Shown here piece after piece: positions 28,517 to 37,054 of a stretch of DNA of 64,000 nt; positions within the stretch are counted from its first letter, which is position 1, and every line of letters begins with the position of its first letter. Source of the stretch: Caballeronia sp. NK8 (GTDB lineage: Bacteria; Pseudomonadota; Gammaproteobacteria; Burkholderiales; Burkholderiaceae); NCBI RefSeq assembly GCF_018408855.1, contig NZ_AP024322.1:1-64000 (forward strand), given 5' to 3'. The translations under genes were made by a program, and so were the position numbers. Below the pieces are notes generated by a model. That model did not search any database and was not told the origin of the DNA. It saw nothing but the letters and a program-made list of their open reading frames with translations.

Positions 28517-29905
28517 ATGACTGACAAGCCTTCCCGCCGGCACACCGCCGCCCATTCCCGCCTGAGCGCGCTGAAACTCGCGCCCGACTCGCTCGCGTTC
28601 GCGCTCGATTGCGCGGCGCAAGCCGTGGGTGCCGTGCGCGCGGGTTCGGCGCTGCCGGCCGCGCTGCAGACGGTCAGCGCGTCGGCAAAACACGCGGTGG
28701 CGCGCGGCGCGGTGCAGGACATCGCGTATCGGGCGATGCGCCGCCTCGCGCTCGCCGATGCGCTGCTGCACAAGCTCGTGAAGAAAGCGCCGCCGCCGCA
28801 TGTCGCGAACGTGCTCGTCTGCGCGTTCACGCTGTTGACGGACGACGAAGCGCACGCGGCCTACGCGCCCTTTACCGTGGTCGATCAGGCCGTGGGCGCG
28901 ATCGCCGCGCGACGCGAGGTCTCGTTCGCGAAGGGCCTGGTGAACGCCGTGCTGCGCAACTTCCTGCGCGAACGCGACGCGCTCATCGACGAAGCGCGCA
29001 CGAATCCCGTCGCGCGCTGGAATTATCCGCAATGGTGGATCGACGCGGTGAGGCGCGGCCAGCCCGATGCGTGGGAGCGCATCCTCGAAGCGGGCAACGC
29101 GCAGGGGCCGCTCACGCTGCGCGTGAATGCGCGGCACGCCAGCGTCGATGAATATCTCGCGCGCCTCACCGACGCGCATATCGATGCCGAAGCCGTGGGC
29201 CTGCACGCCGTGCGTCTGAAAACGCCGATGTCCGTCGATCGCATTCCGGGCTTCGACGAAGGCGTCGTGTCGGTGCAGGACGCGGGCGCGCAATGCGCGG
29301 CGCAACTGCTCGACCTGAAGGACGGCATGCGCGTGCTCGACGCGTGCGCCGCGCCGGGCGGCAAGACGGGACATATTCTCGAACTCGCGAACGTCGAACT
29401 GATCGCGCTCGAAAGCGATGCCGAGCGCGCGGGCCGCATCGAACAGAATCTGAAACGCCTGAAACTCGACGCGCAGATCACGGTGGGCGACGCGGGCGAT
29501 CCCGCGCAATGGTCCGACGGCGCGCCGTTCGATCGCATTCTCGCCGACGTGCCTTGCTCGGCGTCGGGCATCGTGCGGCGGCATCCGGATATTCGCTGGT
29601 TGCGCCGCGCGTCGGACATCGAAGCGCTGGTCGCGGAGCAGCGGCGCATCGTGAGCGCGTTGTGGCCGCTCGTCGCGAAGGGCGGCGAACTGCTTTACGT
29701 GACGTGTTCCATCTTTCCCGAGGAGGGCGAAGAACAGGCTCGCTGGTTTGGAGCCGCGCATGAAGATGCGGTACGATTGGACGCGCCGGGGCAATTGTTA
29801 CCGACAGCGGCGCGCGCGAGCGCGGGCGCGGTGCAAGGCTCACCGGCCGGTACAAATATCGCGGACCACGACGGATTCTTCTACGCGCGCTTTCAGAAAC
29901 GGTGA
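28517..29905 (+). CDS. rsmB: 16S rRNA (cytosine-967 C5) methyltransferase RsmB
   Basis: Methylates C967 of 16S rRNA. The 462 residues comprise an N-terminal NusB-like helical domain and a C-terminal Rossmann methyltransferase: SAM motif LDACAAPGGKTGHILEL, catalytic Cys pair in ADVPCSASGI near residue 345 and YVTCSIFPEE near 396. The stop overlaps the start of the DUF4390 gene (GTGA), indicating coupling with that gene and the NtrY/NtrX-like pair, as seen in many betaproteobacteria. Confidence 0.96.
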   Translation: MTDKPSRRHTAAHSRLSALKLAPDSLAFALDCAAQAVGAVRAGSALPAALQTVSASAKHAVARGAVQDIAYRAMRRLALADALLHKLVKKAPPPHVANVLVCAFTLLTDDEAHAAYAPFTVVDQAVGAIAARREVSFAKGLVNAVLRNFLRERDALIDEARTNPVARWNYPQWWIDAVRRGQPDAWERILEAGNAQGPLTLRVNARHASVDEYLARLTDAHIDAEAVGLHAVRLKTPMSVDRIPGFDEGVVSVQDAGAQCAAQLLDLKDGMRVLDACAAPGGKTGHILELANVELIALESDAERAGRIEQNLKRLKLDAQITVGDAGDPAQWSDGAPFDRILADVPCSASGIVRRHPDIRWLRRASDIEALVAEQRRIVSALWPLVAKGGELLYVTCSIFPEEGEEQARWFGAAHEDAVRLDAPGQLLPTAARASAGAVQGSPAGTNIADHDGFFYARFQKR

Positions 29906-30498
29906 CGATCAAACGCTTTTTCCCGCTTCGGCTCGCGGCTGTCATCTGGACTGCGCTGGCGCTCTGGCTGACGTTCGCCGTGGCCGATCCCGCGTTTGCC
30001 GAGACGATCGCCGTGCAGCGTGCGTCGCTGCAGGCGGACAATGCCGGCTGGAGCCTCGACGCGCACTTCGACTTCGACCTCAACAACAGCCTCGAAGAAG
30101 CCGTGAACCGCAGCGTGCCGCTCTATTTCACGATCGACTTCGCGCTGTCGCGGCCACGCTGGTACTGGTTCGATGAAGAACCGGTCAATGTGTCGCAGAG
30201 CATCCGCCTTTCCTATCAGCCGCTCACGAACGAATATCGCGTATCGACGGGCGGCCTGCAGTTGCGTTTCGCGTCGCTGAATGAAGCGCTCGCGGTCATC
30301 AAGCATGTGACCTCGTGGCATGTCATCGATCGAAACCAGGTGCATGGCGGCGAAACCTATACCGCATCGGTGCGTATGCAACTCGACATCGCACTGATGC
30401 CCAAGCCGTTCCAGATCGACGCGGTGAACAATCGCGACTGGAACCTGTCCTCGGACTGGAAGCGTTTTACTTTTACGGCGGCAGAACGTGCGAAATAG
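29902..30498 (+). CDS. DUF4390 domain-containing exported protein
   Basis: A 198-residue protein of unknown function. It has a signal-peptide-like N-terminus (LRLAAVIWTALALWLTF, then ADPAFAE). The mature part alternates strands and has the DUF4390-type segments PLYFTIDFALSRPRWYWFDE and SIRLSYQPLTNEYRVSTGG. Probably periplasmic. The GTG start overlaps the rsmB stop, and the following kinase gene starts before this gene ends. The conserved position between rsmB and the kinase suggests a role linked to that sensor, which is inference. Confidence 0.88.
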   Translation: MTIKRFFPLRLAAVIWTALALWLTFAVADPAFAETIAVQRASLQADNAGWSLDAHFDFDLNNSLEEAVNRSVPLYFTIDFALSRPRWYWFDEEPVNVSQSIRLSYQPLTNEYRVSTGGLQLRFASLNEALAVIKHVTSWHVIDRNQVHGGETYTASVRMQLDIALMPKPFQIDAVNNRDWNLSSDWKRFTFTAAERAK

Positions 30499-32947
30499 AT
30501 TTCGACGCGGCCGCACGGACATGAAGAGTTTCGTCGTCCGGCTGCTGGTCTCCACGGTTGCGCTCACGGCGGTGCTGCTGCTCGTGATGCTCGCGCTCGC
30601 GAGCGCGAACACCGAATTTTTCGACCGCTACTACGGCTGGCTGTATGCGGCGAACGTCGCGGTGGCGATCGTCTTCATGCTGATCGTCGTCAGCCTGTTC
30701 ATCATCATCGTGTCGCGGGTGAGGCAAGGGCGCTTCGGCACGCGATTGCTGGCGAAGCTCGCGTTCATCTTCGCGCTCGTCGGCGTGGTGCCGGGCGCGA
30801 TCATCTATGTGGTTTCGTATCAGTTCGTGTCGCGCAGTATCGAGTCATGGTTCGACGTGAACGTCGAGACCGCGCTCACGTCGGGGCTGACGCTCGGGCG
30901 CGGCATGCTCGAAAACTCGCTCGCCGATTTCAAGAACCGCGGCCGGCAGATGAGCGATCAGCTGGCCAGCGCGGATCCGTCGAGCCTGACGCTTTCGCTG
31001 CTGCGCCTGCGCGATCAATACGGCGTGCAGGATGCGGTCGTGTTCGAGCGGCCGCGCGATCAGTACAACCGCGAGGATCTGACGTCGAGCAACGGCTCGC
31101 TGCGGGTGTCGGGACTGCGCACGGTGGCGCAGGCGTCGGGCAACTACTACGCGCTCCTGCCGGCCAACGAGCCGACCGGCACGATGCTGAAGGCGGCGCA
31201 GGATCATCCATACGGCGCGATCGAAGGCGAGATCGACGGCGATCCGAAATCGAACGGGCCGAAGGGCGCGTTGCGGCTGCGCGTGATCACCAAGATTCCC
31301 GACCCGACGACCACGACCGAATTCCAGCACGTCGATCGCTTCCTGCAGATCGAGCAGCCCGTGAGTCAGGAACTCGCACGCAATGCCGACGCCGTGCAGC
31401 GCGCCTACCGCGAGTATCAGGAGAAGCGGCTCGGGCGCACGGGCTTGCGCAAGATGTATATCGGCACGCTGACGCTCGCGCTGTTCCTCGCGACTTTCAT
31501 CGCGATGATGCTCGCGCTCGCGCTGGGCAACCAGCTTGCGCGGCCCTTGTTCCTGCTCGCGCAGGGCACCAAGGAGGTGGCCGAAGGCGACTACACGCCC
31601 AAACGCGAGATCAATTCGCGCGACGAGCTGGGTTTTCTCACGCAGTCCTTCAACGCGATGACGCGACAGCTTTCCGAGGCGCGCGCGGCGGTCGAGAACA
31701 ACCGTATCGCGCTGGAGCATTCGAAGGCGTATCTGGAAAGCATTCTTGCGAATCTGACGGCGGGCGTGTTCGTGTTCGACCGGCAGTTCCGCCTCACTAC
31801 AGCGAATCGCGGCGCGGACCGCATCTTCCGCCAGCCGTTCGGCACGCAGCTCAATCAGCCGCTCGACCATATCGATGTTCTCGCCGAGTTCGGCGCGATG
31901 GTGAAAAAAGCGTTCGCGGAACGTGATGCGGCGGCGGTCGGCAGTGGTCATCCGATCGGCGATCGCGGTCACTGGCAGCAGCAGGTCGCGGTGACGGTGC
32001 CCGGCGAGAACGATCCACTGACGCTGCTCGTGCGCGGCACGCAGTTGCTGAACGTGACCGAAAGCGATTCCGAGGACGCCGAAACGACCGGCTATGTCGT
32101 CGTGTTCGACGACATCTCCGATGTCATTTCCGCGCAGCGTTCGGTCGCGTGGGGCGAGGTCGCGCGGCGTCTCGCGCACGAGATCAAGAACCCGCTCACG
32201 CCCATTCAGCTTTCGGCGGAGCGCCTGCAGATGAAGCTCGCGGACAAGCTCGCGCCGACCGACGCGGACGTCCTCAAGCGCGCATCCACGACCATCGTGA
32301 ATCAGGTGCAGGCGATGAAGCAGATGGTCGACGATTTCCGCGAATACGCGCGCACGCCGCCGGCGGTGCTCGGCAATCTGCAACTGAACGAGCTCGTCGC
32401 CGAAGTGCTGACGTTGTACGGCATCGAGGACGGCAAGACGCCGATCAAGATCGACCTCGCGAAGCTGCCCGTGATCCGCGGCGACGCGACGCAGATCCGC
32501 CAGGTGATCCATAACCTGCTGCAGAACGCGCAGGACGCGGTGGCGGACGTCGCTGAGCCGCGCGTGCTGCTCGAAACGAGAACAGTAGAATATGGCGAGC
32601 CCGATGCAACGGGTCATGCGCGTGTCGCGGTTCGCCTGACGGTCTCGGACAACGGCTCGGGTTTTCCGGCGCGTATCCTTTCGCGTGCTTTCGAGCCTTA
32701 CGTGACGACGAAAGCGAAGGGTACGGGTCTGGGACTTGCAACCGTGAAGAAGATCGTCGACGAGCACGGCGCGCGCATCGACATACGCAACCGCTCGAAG
32801 TCGGCGGATGTGATCGAGGGCGCGCAGATATCGATTCTGTTTCTCCAACTCGCGGACGATACCGCGGCGCCCGGCGCGACGCCGGGTACCGGTGCGGCCG
32901 CGAATCAGGGAACGACAAAAGCAACAGTGCAGACAAGGGCAGCGTAA
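30488..32947 (+). CDS. NtrY-type membrane sensor histidine kinase
   Basis: Predicted inner-membrane kinase of 819 residues. Several membrane segments fill the first 115 residues (VALTAVLLLVMLALA and following), then a periplasmic region, a further membrane segment (TLALFLATFIAMMLALALG) and a HAMP linker. A PAS-like domain follows (FVFDRQFRLTTANRGADRIF). HisKA has LAHEIKNPLTPI near residue 562, and the ATPase domain has DNGSGFP and KGTGLGLATVKKI. The layout matches NtrY, the sensor of the NtrY/NtrX system tied to nitrogen and redox control. The start is GTG at 30488, overlapping the previous gene; ATG at 30521 is possible. Confidence 0.88.
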   Translation: MRNRFRRGRTDMKSFVVRLLVSTVALTAVLLLVMLALASANTEFFDRYYGWLYAANVAVAIVFMLIVVSLFIIIVSRVRQGRFGTRLLAKLAFIFALVGVVPGAIIYVVSYQFVSRSIESWFDVNVETALTSGLTLGRGMLENSLADFKNRGRQMSDQLASADPSSLTLSLLRLRDQYGVQDAVVFERPRDQYNREDLTSSNGSLRVSGLRTVAQASGNYYALLPANEPTGTMLKAAQDHPYGAIEGEIDGDPKSNGPKGALRLRVITKIPDPTTTTEFQHVDRFLQIEQPVSQELARNADAVQRAYREYQEKRLGRTGLRKMYIGTLTLALFLATFIAMMLALALGNQLARPLFLLAQGTKEVAEGDYTPKREINSRDELGFLTQSFNAMTRQLSEARAAVENNRIALEHSKAYLESILANLTAGVFVFDRQFRLTTANRGADRIFRQPFGTQLNQPLDHIDVLAEFGAMVKKAFAERDAAAVGSGHPIGDRGHWQQQVAVTVPGENDPLTLLVRGTQLLNVTESDSEDAETTGYVVVFDDISDVISAQRSVAWGEVARRLAHEIKNPLTPIQLSAERLQMKLADKLAPTDADVLKRASTTIVNQVQAMKQMVDDFREYARTPPAVLGNLQLNELVAEVLTLYGIEDGKTPIKIDLAKLPVIRGDATQIRQVIHNLLQNAQDAVADVAEPRVLLETRTVEYGEPDATGHARVAVRLTVSDNGSGFPARILSRAFEPYVTTKAKGTGLGLATVKKIVDEHGARIDIRNRSKSADVIEGAQISILFLQLADDTAAPGATPGTGAAANQGTTKATVQTRAA

Positions 32948-33661
32948 ATGGCAACCATCCTGGTGGTAGACGATGAAATGGGGATCCGGGAACTGCTCTC
33001 CGAGATCCTGAGCGACGAAGGCCATGTCGTGGAAGTGGCGGAAAACGCGCAGCACGCGCGGGACTATCGCTTGCAGCAGACACCCGACCTCGTTCTGCTC
33101 GACATCTGGATGCCCGATACCGACGGCGTGACCCTGCTCAAGGAGTGGGCCGCGCAGGGCAAGCTCACGATGCCGGTGATCATGATGTCGGGCCACGCGA
33201 CCATCGACACGGCTGTTGAAGCGACGAAGATCGGCGCGCTCAATTTCCTCGAAAAGCCGATCGCGCTGCAGAAGCTGCTGAAGGCCGTCGAACAGGGGCT
33301 GGCGCACGGCACGGCGGCGGCGCCCGTCACGATGATGGCGAAGCCGCCGGCGAGCGTGAGCGCGTCGGGCGTGCCGGTGGCGGCCGCGTTGCCGACTGCC
33401 TCGGCGCTCAATGCATCGAACGATGCGGCGGCGAGCGGTGCGCCGCAGAATCAGGCAGGAACGACGGCGTCCATCTCGTTCGATATCCCGTTGCGCGATG
33501 CACGCGATGCGTTCGAGCGCGCGTACTTCGAGTATCACCTCGCGCGCGAGAACGGCAGCATGACTCGCGTCGCGGAAAAGACCGGGCTGGAGCGCACGCA
33601 CTTGTATCGGAAGCTTAAGCAGCTTGGCGTCGATCTCGGAAAGAACAAGAACGAGGTGTGA
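32948..33661 (+). CDS. NtrX-like response regulator lacking the AAA+ domain
   Basis: A 237-residue response regulator starting on the base after the kinase stop. The receiver domain has DDE near 8-10, phospho-acceptor Asp52 in LVLLDIWMPD, and Lys in FLEKPI. After an Ala/Pro-rich linker (about 125-180), a Fis-type helix-turn-helix closes the protein (GSMTRVAEKTGLERTHLYRKLKQLGV). Canonical NtrX has a sigma-54-interacting AAA+ ATPase between these parts; it is absent here, so this protein cannot directly drive sigma-54 open-complex formation. Confidence 0.9.
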   Translation: MATILVVDDEMGIRELLSEILSDEGHVVEVAENAQHARDYRLQQTPDLVLLDIWMPDTDGVTLLKEWAAQGKLTMPVIMMSGHATIDTAVEATKIGALNFLEKPIALQKLLKAVEQGLAHGTAAAPVTMMAKPPASVSASGVPVAAALPTASALNASNDAAASGAPQNQAGTTASISFDIPLRDARDAFERAYFEYHLARENGSMTRVAEKTGLERTHLYRKLKQLGVDLGKNKNEV

Positions 33662-33703
33662 ACGCGTCCGTCTGAAGATTTGCAGAAAAATGCGCAGAGG
33701 GGC

Positions 33704-33732
33704 TTGAGGGCCGCAATTGTCTCTGATATAGT
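33704..33732 (+). promoter_or_regulatory. Promoter of tRNA-Phe
   Basis: TTGAGG (33704-33709) and TATAGT (33727-33732) are separated by 17 bases, a near-consensus sigma-70 promoter ending 14 bases before the mature tRNA. Confidence 0.7.
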
Positions 33733-33746
33733 CTCACTTCTTCGTT

Positions 33747-33822
33747 GGCCCGGTAGCTCAGTTGGTAGAGCAGCGGATTGAAAATCCGCGTGTCGGTGGT
33801 TCGATTCCGCCCCAGGCCACCA
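33747..33822 (+). tRNA. tRNA-Phe (anticodon GAA)
   Basis: A 76-nt cloverleaf with encoded CCA. The anticodon arm CGGATTGAAAATCCG gives GAA. The acceptor stem GGCCCGG / CCAGGCC has a C5-A68 mismatch, the only imperfect pair besides a T-G wobble in the T stem. Confidence 0.95.
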
Positions 33823-33833
33823 TAGTTTCAGGC

Positions 33834-33863
33834 AAAAAGCCCAGTCGAATGACTGGGCTTTTT
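33834..33863 (+). terminator. Terminator after tRNA-Phe
   Basis: Perfect inverted repeat AAAAAGCCCAGTC / GACTGGGCTTTTT with a GAAT loop, 11 bases after the tRNA CCA. Confidence 0.9.
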
Positions 33864-33939
33864 GTTTTGTGGCGTCCGCATGCTTCGGAGCTTGCCGCTG
33901 GCAAACCGTGCGGCGTCCCGAGCTCGGCGAACAACCTTG

Positions 33940-34238
33940 CTCCGTGATAAAATCCGCGTCGAATTAAGGACTTGCCTCGTCCTCGGACCCGCAAGTCCTT
34001 TTCTTTTCGACGCTCCGAATCGCTCGAGCGATGCACCGGAACATGCATCCGGCGCTCGCCCATCCGTCTCGTGTTCCGCTATCAGGGGCATAAAAGGCGT
34101 GCGCGTCCGGGCGAGGGTCGCCGGCCTATACTGGACTCGCATACGTCGCGCCCGCAACGCGCATGGCAAAGTCCGGTCACTCCGACTGCCTGTGCGGCGT
34201 GCGACGCCTTCTCATTCACGGAGTACGGAGTTTTCACG
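33940..34238 (+). other. queC upstream region with internal terminator hairpin
   Basis: A TGATAAAAT box (33946-33954) resembles an extended -10. About 12-20 bases on, the perfect 10-bp stem AAGGACTTGC (33966-33975) / GCAAGTCCTT (33991-34000) with a 15-nt loop is followed by TTCTTTT. Transcripts from that box would be about 45-50 nt unless they read through. The hairpin could be an attenuator or the end of a tiny RNA. A second -10-like box, TATACT, lies at 34127-34132 and may serve queC. I do not find the preQ1-I riboswitch signature. Confidence 0.45.
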
Positions 34239-34973
34239 GTGACTCGGATAGACGCTAAAGACAGCGCGCTCGTGCTGTTCTCCGGCGGCCAGGACTCGGC
34301 CACGTGCCTCGCCTGGGCGCTCGAACGCTACAAGACGGTCGAGACCCTCGGCTTCGATTACGGACAGCGGCATCGCGTGGAACTCGAATGCCGCGACGGC
34401 TTTCGCGCCGCGGTCGTGCGCGAGTTTCCGCAGTGGGCCGAGCGTCTGGGCGAAGATCACATGATCGATCTGTCCGTGCTCGGCGCAATCAGCGACACGG
34501 CGATGACCCGCGAGATCGAGATCCAGGCGACCGCGAGCGGCTTGCCCAACACGTTCGTGCCGGGGCGCAACCTGCTGTTCGTCACGATTGCGGCGGCAGT
34601 GGCGTATCGGCGCGGGTTGAAAGTACTGGTCGGCGGCATGTGCGAGACCGATTTCTCCGGCTATCCGGATTGCCGCGACGACACGATGAAAGCGCTGCAA
34701 GTCGCGTTGAATCTGGGCATGGAGACGCGTTACGCGGTCGAAACGCCGCTGATGTGGCTCGACAAGGCCGACACCTGGCGGCTCGCGGAAACGCTCGGCG
34801 GCGAAGCGCTCGTCGAGTTGATCCGCATCGAAACGCATACGTGCTATGTCGGCGAGCGCGCCGAGTTGCACGACTGGGGCTTCGGCTGCGGCCAATGTCC
34901 GGCCTGCAAACTGCGCAAGCGCGGTTATGAGGCGTATCGCGCGGGCGAGCAGGTCACCACCGCGCCGGTTTGA
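34239..34973 (+). CDS. queC: 7-cyano-7-deazaguanine synthase QueC
   Basis: Converts 7-carboxy-7-deazaguanine to preQ0 with ATP and ammonia, in queuosine biosynthesis. The 244 residues include the PP-loop [37 protein letters not shown], and the zinc site [14 protein letters not shown]. The GTG start at 34239 has GGAG 8 bases upstream; the ATG frame from 33972 crosses the leader and is not credible. queE and queD follow. Confidence 0.95.
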   Translation: MTRIDAKDSALVLFSGGQDSATCLAWALERYKTVETLGFDYGQRHRVELECRDGFRAAVVREFPQWAERLGEDHMIDLSVLGAISDTAMTREIEIQATASGLPNTFVPGRNLLFVTIAAAVAYRRGLKVLVGGMCETDFSGYPDCRDDTMKALQVALNLGMETRYAVETPLMWLDKADTWRLAETLGGEALVELIRIETHTCYVGERAELHDWGFGCGQCPACKLRKRGYEAYRAGEQVTTAPV

Positions 34974-35010
34974 TTTTCACGACGGGTTTTACGAGGCATA
35001 CAGGGCAGTC

Positions 35011-35643
35011 ATGACGTACGCGGTAAAGGAAATCTTCTACACGTTGCAGGGCGAAGGCGCCAATGCCGGGCGCCCGGCCGTGTTTTGCCGCTTCGCGGGC
35101 TGCAATCTGTGGTCGGGGCGCGAGGAAGATCGCGCGGACGCGGTCTGCCAGTTCTGCGACACGGATTTCGTCGGCACGGATGGCGAGAACGGCGGCAAGT
35201 ACAGAACGCCGGCGGAACTCGTCGCGAAGATCGCATCGCTGTGGCCGGAAGGCGCGGCGCACAGGTTCGTCGTCTGTACGGGCGGCGAGCCGATGCTGCA
35301 GATCGACCAGCCGTTCGTCGATGCGCTGCACGACGCGGGCTTCGAAATGGCGATCGAGACCAACGGCTCGCTGCCGGTGCTCGAGAGCATCGACTGGATT
35401 TGCGTGAGCCCGAAGGCCGACGCGCCGCTCGTCGTGACGAAGGGCAATGAACTGAAGGTCGTGGTGCCGCAGGACAACCAGCGTCTCGCGGAATACGAGA
35501 AACTCGATTTCGAGTACTTTCTCGTGCAGCCGATGGACGGCCCGTCGCGCGACATCAACACGAAGCTGGCGATCGACTGGTGCAAGCGCCATCCGAAGTG
35601 GCGCCTGTCGATGCAGACGCACAAATACCTGAACATCCCCTGA
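35011..35643 (+). CDS. queE: 7-carboxy-7-deazaguanine synthase QueE
   Basis: Radical-SAM enzyme that makes the deazaguanine ring from 6-carboxytetrahydropterin. The 210 residues begin TYAVKEIFYTLQGEGANAGRP. The cluster Cys are 31, 46 and 49, a CX14CX2C spacing characteristic of the QueE cluster loop in place of CX3CX2C. CTGGEPMLQ and ETNGSLPV follow. It lies 37 bases after queC. The start is ATG at 35011; longer frames overlap queC. Confidence 0.95.
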   Translation: MTYAVKEIFYTLQGEGANAGRPAVFCRFAGCNLWSGREEDRADAVCQFCDTDFVGTDGENGGKYRTPAELVAKIASLWPEGAAHRFVVCTGGEPMLQIDQPFVDALHDAGFEMAIETNGSLPVLESIDWICVSPKADAPLVVTKGNELKVVVPQDNQRLAEYEKLDFEYFLVQPMDGPSRDINTKLAIDWCKRHPKWRLSMQTHKYLNIP

Positions 35644-35663
35644 ATATAAGACGGTCAGCCGAC

Positions 35664-36110
35664 GTGCAGACGATTACCCGAAAACTCGAATTCGATGCGG
35701 GCCACCGCATCCCCGATCACCGCAGCCAGTGCCGCAATTTGCACGGCCATCGCTACGTGCTCGAAATCACGCTGCAAGGCGACCTCGTCGACGTGGAAGG
35801 CGCGCCCGACCGCGGCATGGTGATGGACTTCGCCGACGTGAAAGCGCTCGCGATGGAGCATCTCGTCAACAAGTGGGACCACGCGTTCATCGTCTATGAA
35901 GGCGATGTCAAAGTGCGCGAATTCCTCCAGACGCTGTCGGATCACAAGACCGTCGTGCTGGATCGCATTCCGACCGTGGAGAACCTCGCGGCCGTCGCGT
36001 TCAACATTCTCGCGAACGTCTACGACGCGCACTACGGCGTCAATCTCAAGCTCAAACGCGTGCGTTTGTACGAAACGCCGAACTGCTGGGCCGACGTCGA
36101 GCGCAGCTGA
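35664..36110 (+). CDS. queD: 6-carboxytetrahydropterin synthase QueD
   Basis: Converts dihydroneopterin triphosphate to 6-carboxytetrahydropterin, the QueE substrate. The 148 residues show the zinc and catalytic His/Cys of the PTPS fold: FDAGHRIPDHRSQCRNLHGHRY and WDHAFIV, then PTVENLA. The start is GTG at 35664 (VQTITRKLEFDAGHR) without a strong ribosome-binding site, 20 bases after queE. The order queC-E-D supplies three steps; queF and tgt are not in this window. Confidence 0.94.
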   Translation: MQTITRKLEFDAGHRIPDHRSQCRNLHGHRYVLEITLQGDLVDVEGAPDRGMVMDFADVKALAMEHLVNKWDHAFIVYEGDVKVREFLQTLSDHKTVVLDRIPTVENLAAVAFNILANVYDAHYGVNLKLKRVRLYETPNCWADVERS

Positions 36111-36271
36111 GGCACGCCCGGCGCGTGCGCTTCTGGCACGGTATGATCGTCCGATGAGTCGCCCGCCACCGAGGCGACGAGACACGGAGCGCTCATGCCG
36201 TCACTTCTTCCGTCGTTGTTCCTGCCGCGACCGCGTGCGGTCATCCTTCGACCCAACGAAGGGACCGCGCG

Positions 36272-37054
36272 ATGAGCACATTCACCAATCCCCTCAAGCA
36301 GCGCCTCTCCGAAACGGGCACCCTGTTCGGCCTGTGGCTGTCGCTCGGCAGCGCCGATGCCGCCGAAGCGCTCGCCCACGCGGGCTTCGACTGGCTGTGC
36401 ATCGACATGGAGCACTCGCCGAACGATAGCGCCGATGTCGTTGCGCAGTTGCGCGCGATCGCGGCCGCGCATCTGCCGAGCGAGCCGATCGTGCGGGTGC
36501 CGGCCAACGAAGGCTGGCTCGTGAAGCGCGCACTCGATGCCGGCGCTCGCACGCTGATGTTCCCGAACGTGCAGTCGGCGGAAGAGGCGGCGCGCATCGT
36601 CCGGCTCACGCAGTATCCGACCACGGCGGCGCTGGATGGCTTGCGCGGCGTCGCCGGCGCGGTGCGCGCGGCGGCATACGGTATGCGTCGCGACTACATG
36701 GCGGGCGCGAATGCGCAGATCGCGACGATCGTGCAGATCGAATCGGTGGCGGCGCTCGAAGCCGTCGACGAAATCGCCGCGACGCCGGGCATCGACTGCC
36801 TGTTCATCGGTCCTGCGGATCTCGCGGCGAGCCTCGGCCATCTCGGCGACGGCAAGCATCCCGACGTGCAGGCGGCGATCACGAAAATCGTCGATGCGGC
36901 GAATCGCGCGGGCATCGCGAGCGGCATCTTCGCGCTCGATGCCGCGAGCGCGCGGCAGTACGCGCAGGCGGGCATCAAGCTCGTCGCGATCGGCGCGGAT
37001 GTGATGTGGCTCTTGAAGGCGACGCGTCAGGCGTTGCAGGAGGCGAGATCATGA
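36272..37054 (+). CDS. HpcH/HpaI family aldolase
   Basis: A 260-residue class II pyruvate-type aldolase of the HpcH/HpaI family, which cleaves or condenses 2-keto-3-deoxy acids. Segments LWLSLGSADAAEAL, DWLCIDMEHSPND, TIVQIESVAAL (metal-binding Glu) and LFIGPADLAASLG (metal-binding Asp) are typical. Related enzymes act on 4-hydroxy-2-oxo-heptanedioate or 2-dehydro-3-deoxyglucarate; the substrate is not decided here. Its stop overlaps the start of the Sel1 gene (ATGA), so the pair is coupled. Confidence 0.9.
   Translation: MSTFTNPLKQRLSETGTLFGLWLSLGSADAAEALAHAGFDWLCIDMEHSPNDSADVVAQLRAIAAAHLPSEPIVRVPANEGWLVKRALDAGARTLMFPNVQSAEEAARIVRLTQYPTTAALDGLRGVAGAVRAAAYGMRRDYMAGANAQIATIVQIESVAALEAVDEIAATPGIDCLFIGPADLAASLGHLGDGKHPDVQAAITKIVDAANRAGIASGIFALDAASARQYAQAGIKLVAIGADVMWLLKATRQALQEARS

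Noticed and set aside
30845..33601. A 918-codon minus-strand frame across the NtrY-like kinase and its regulator
   Set aside because: Antisense shadow with the same Arg-rich composition and no domain.
33864..34238. preQ1 riboswitch upstream of queC
   Set aside because: The preQ1-I pattern (short hairpin, ACCC, then AAAAACUA before the start codon) is not seen; only a plain terminator-like hairpin is present.
36120..36271. Possible extra small gene between queD and the aldolase
   Set aside because: No ribosome-binding site plus start with sensible composition; the frame reads Arg/Cys-rich sequence.
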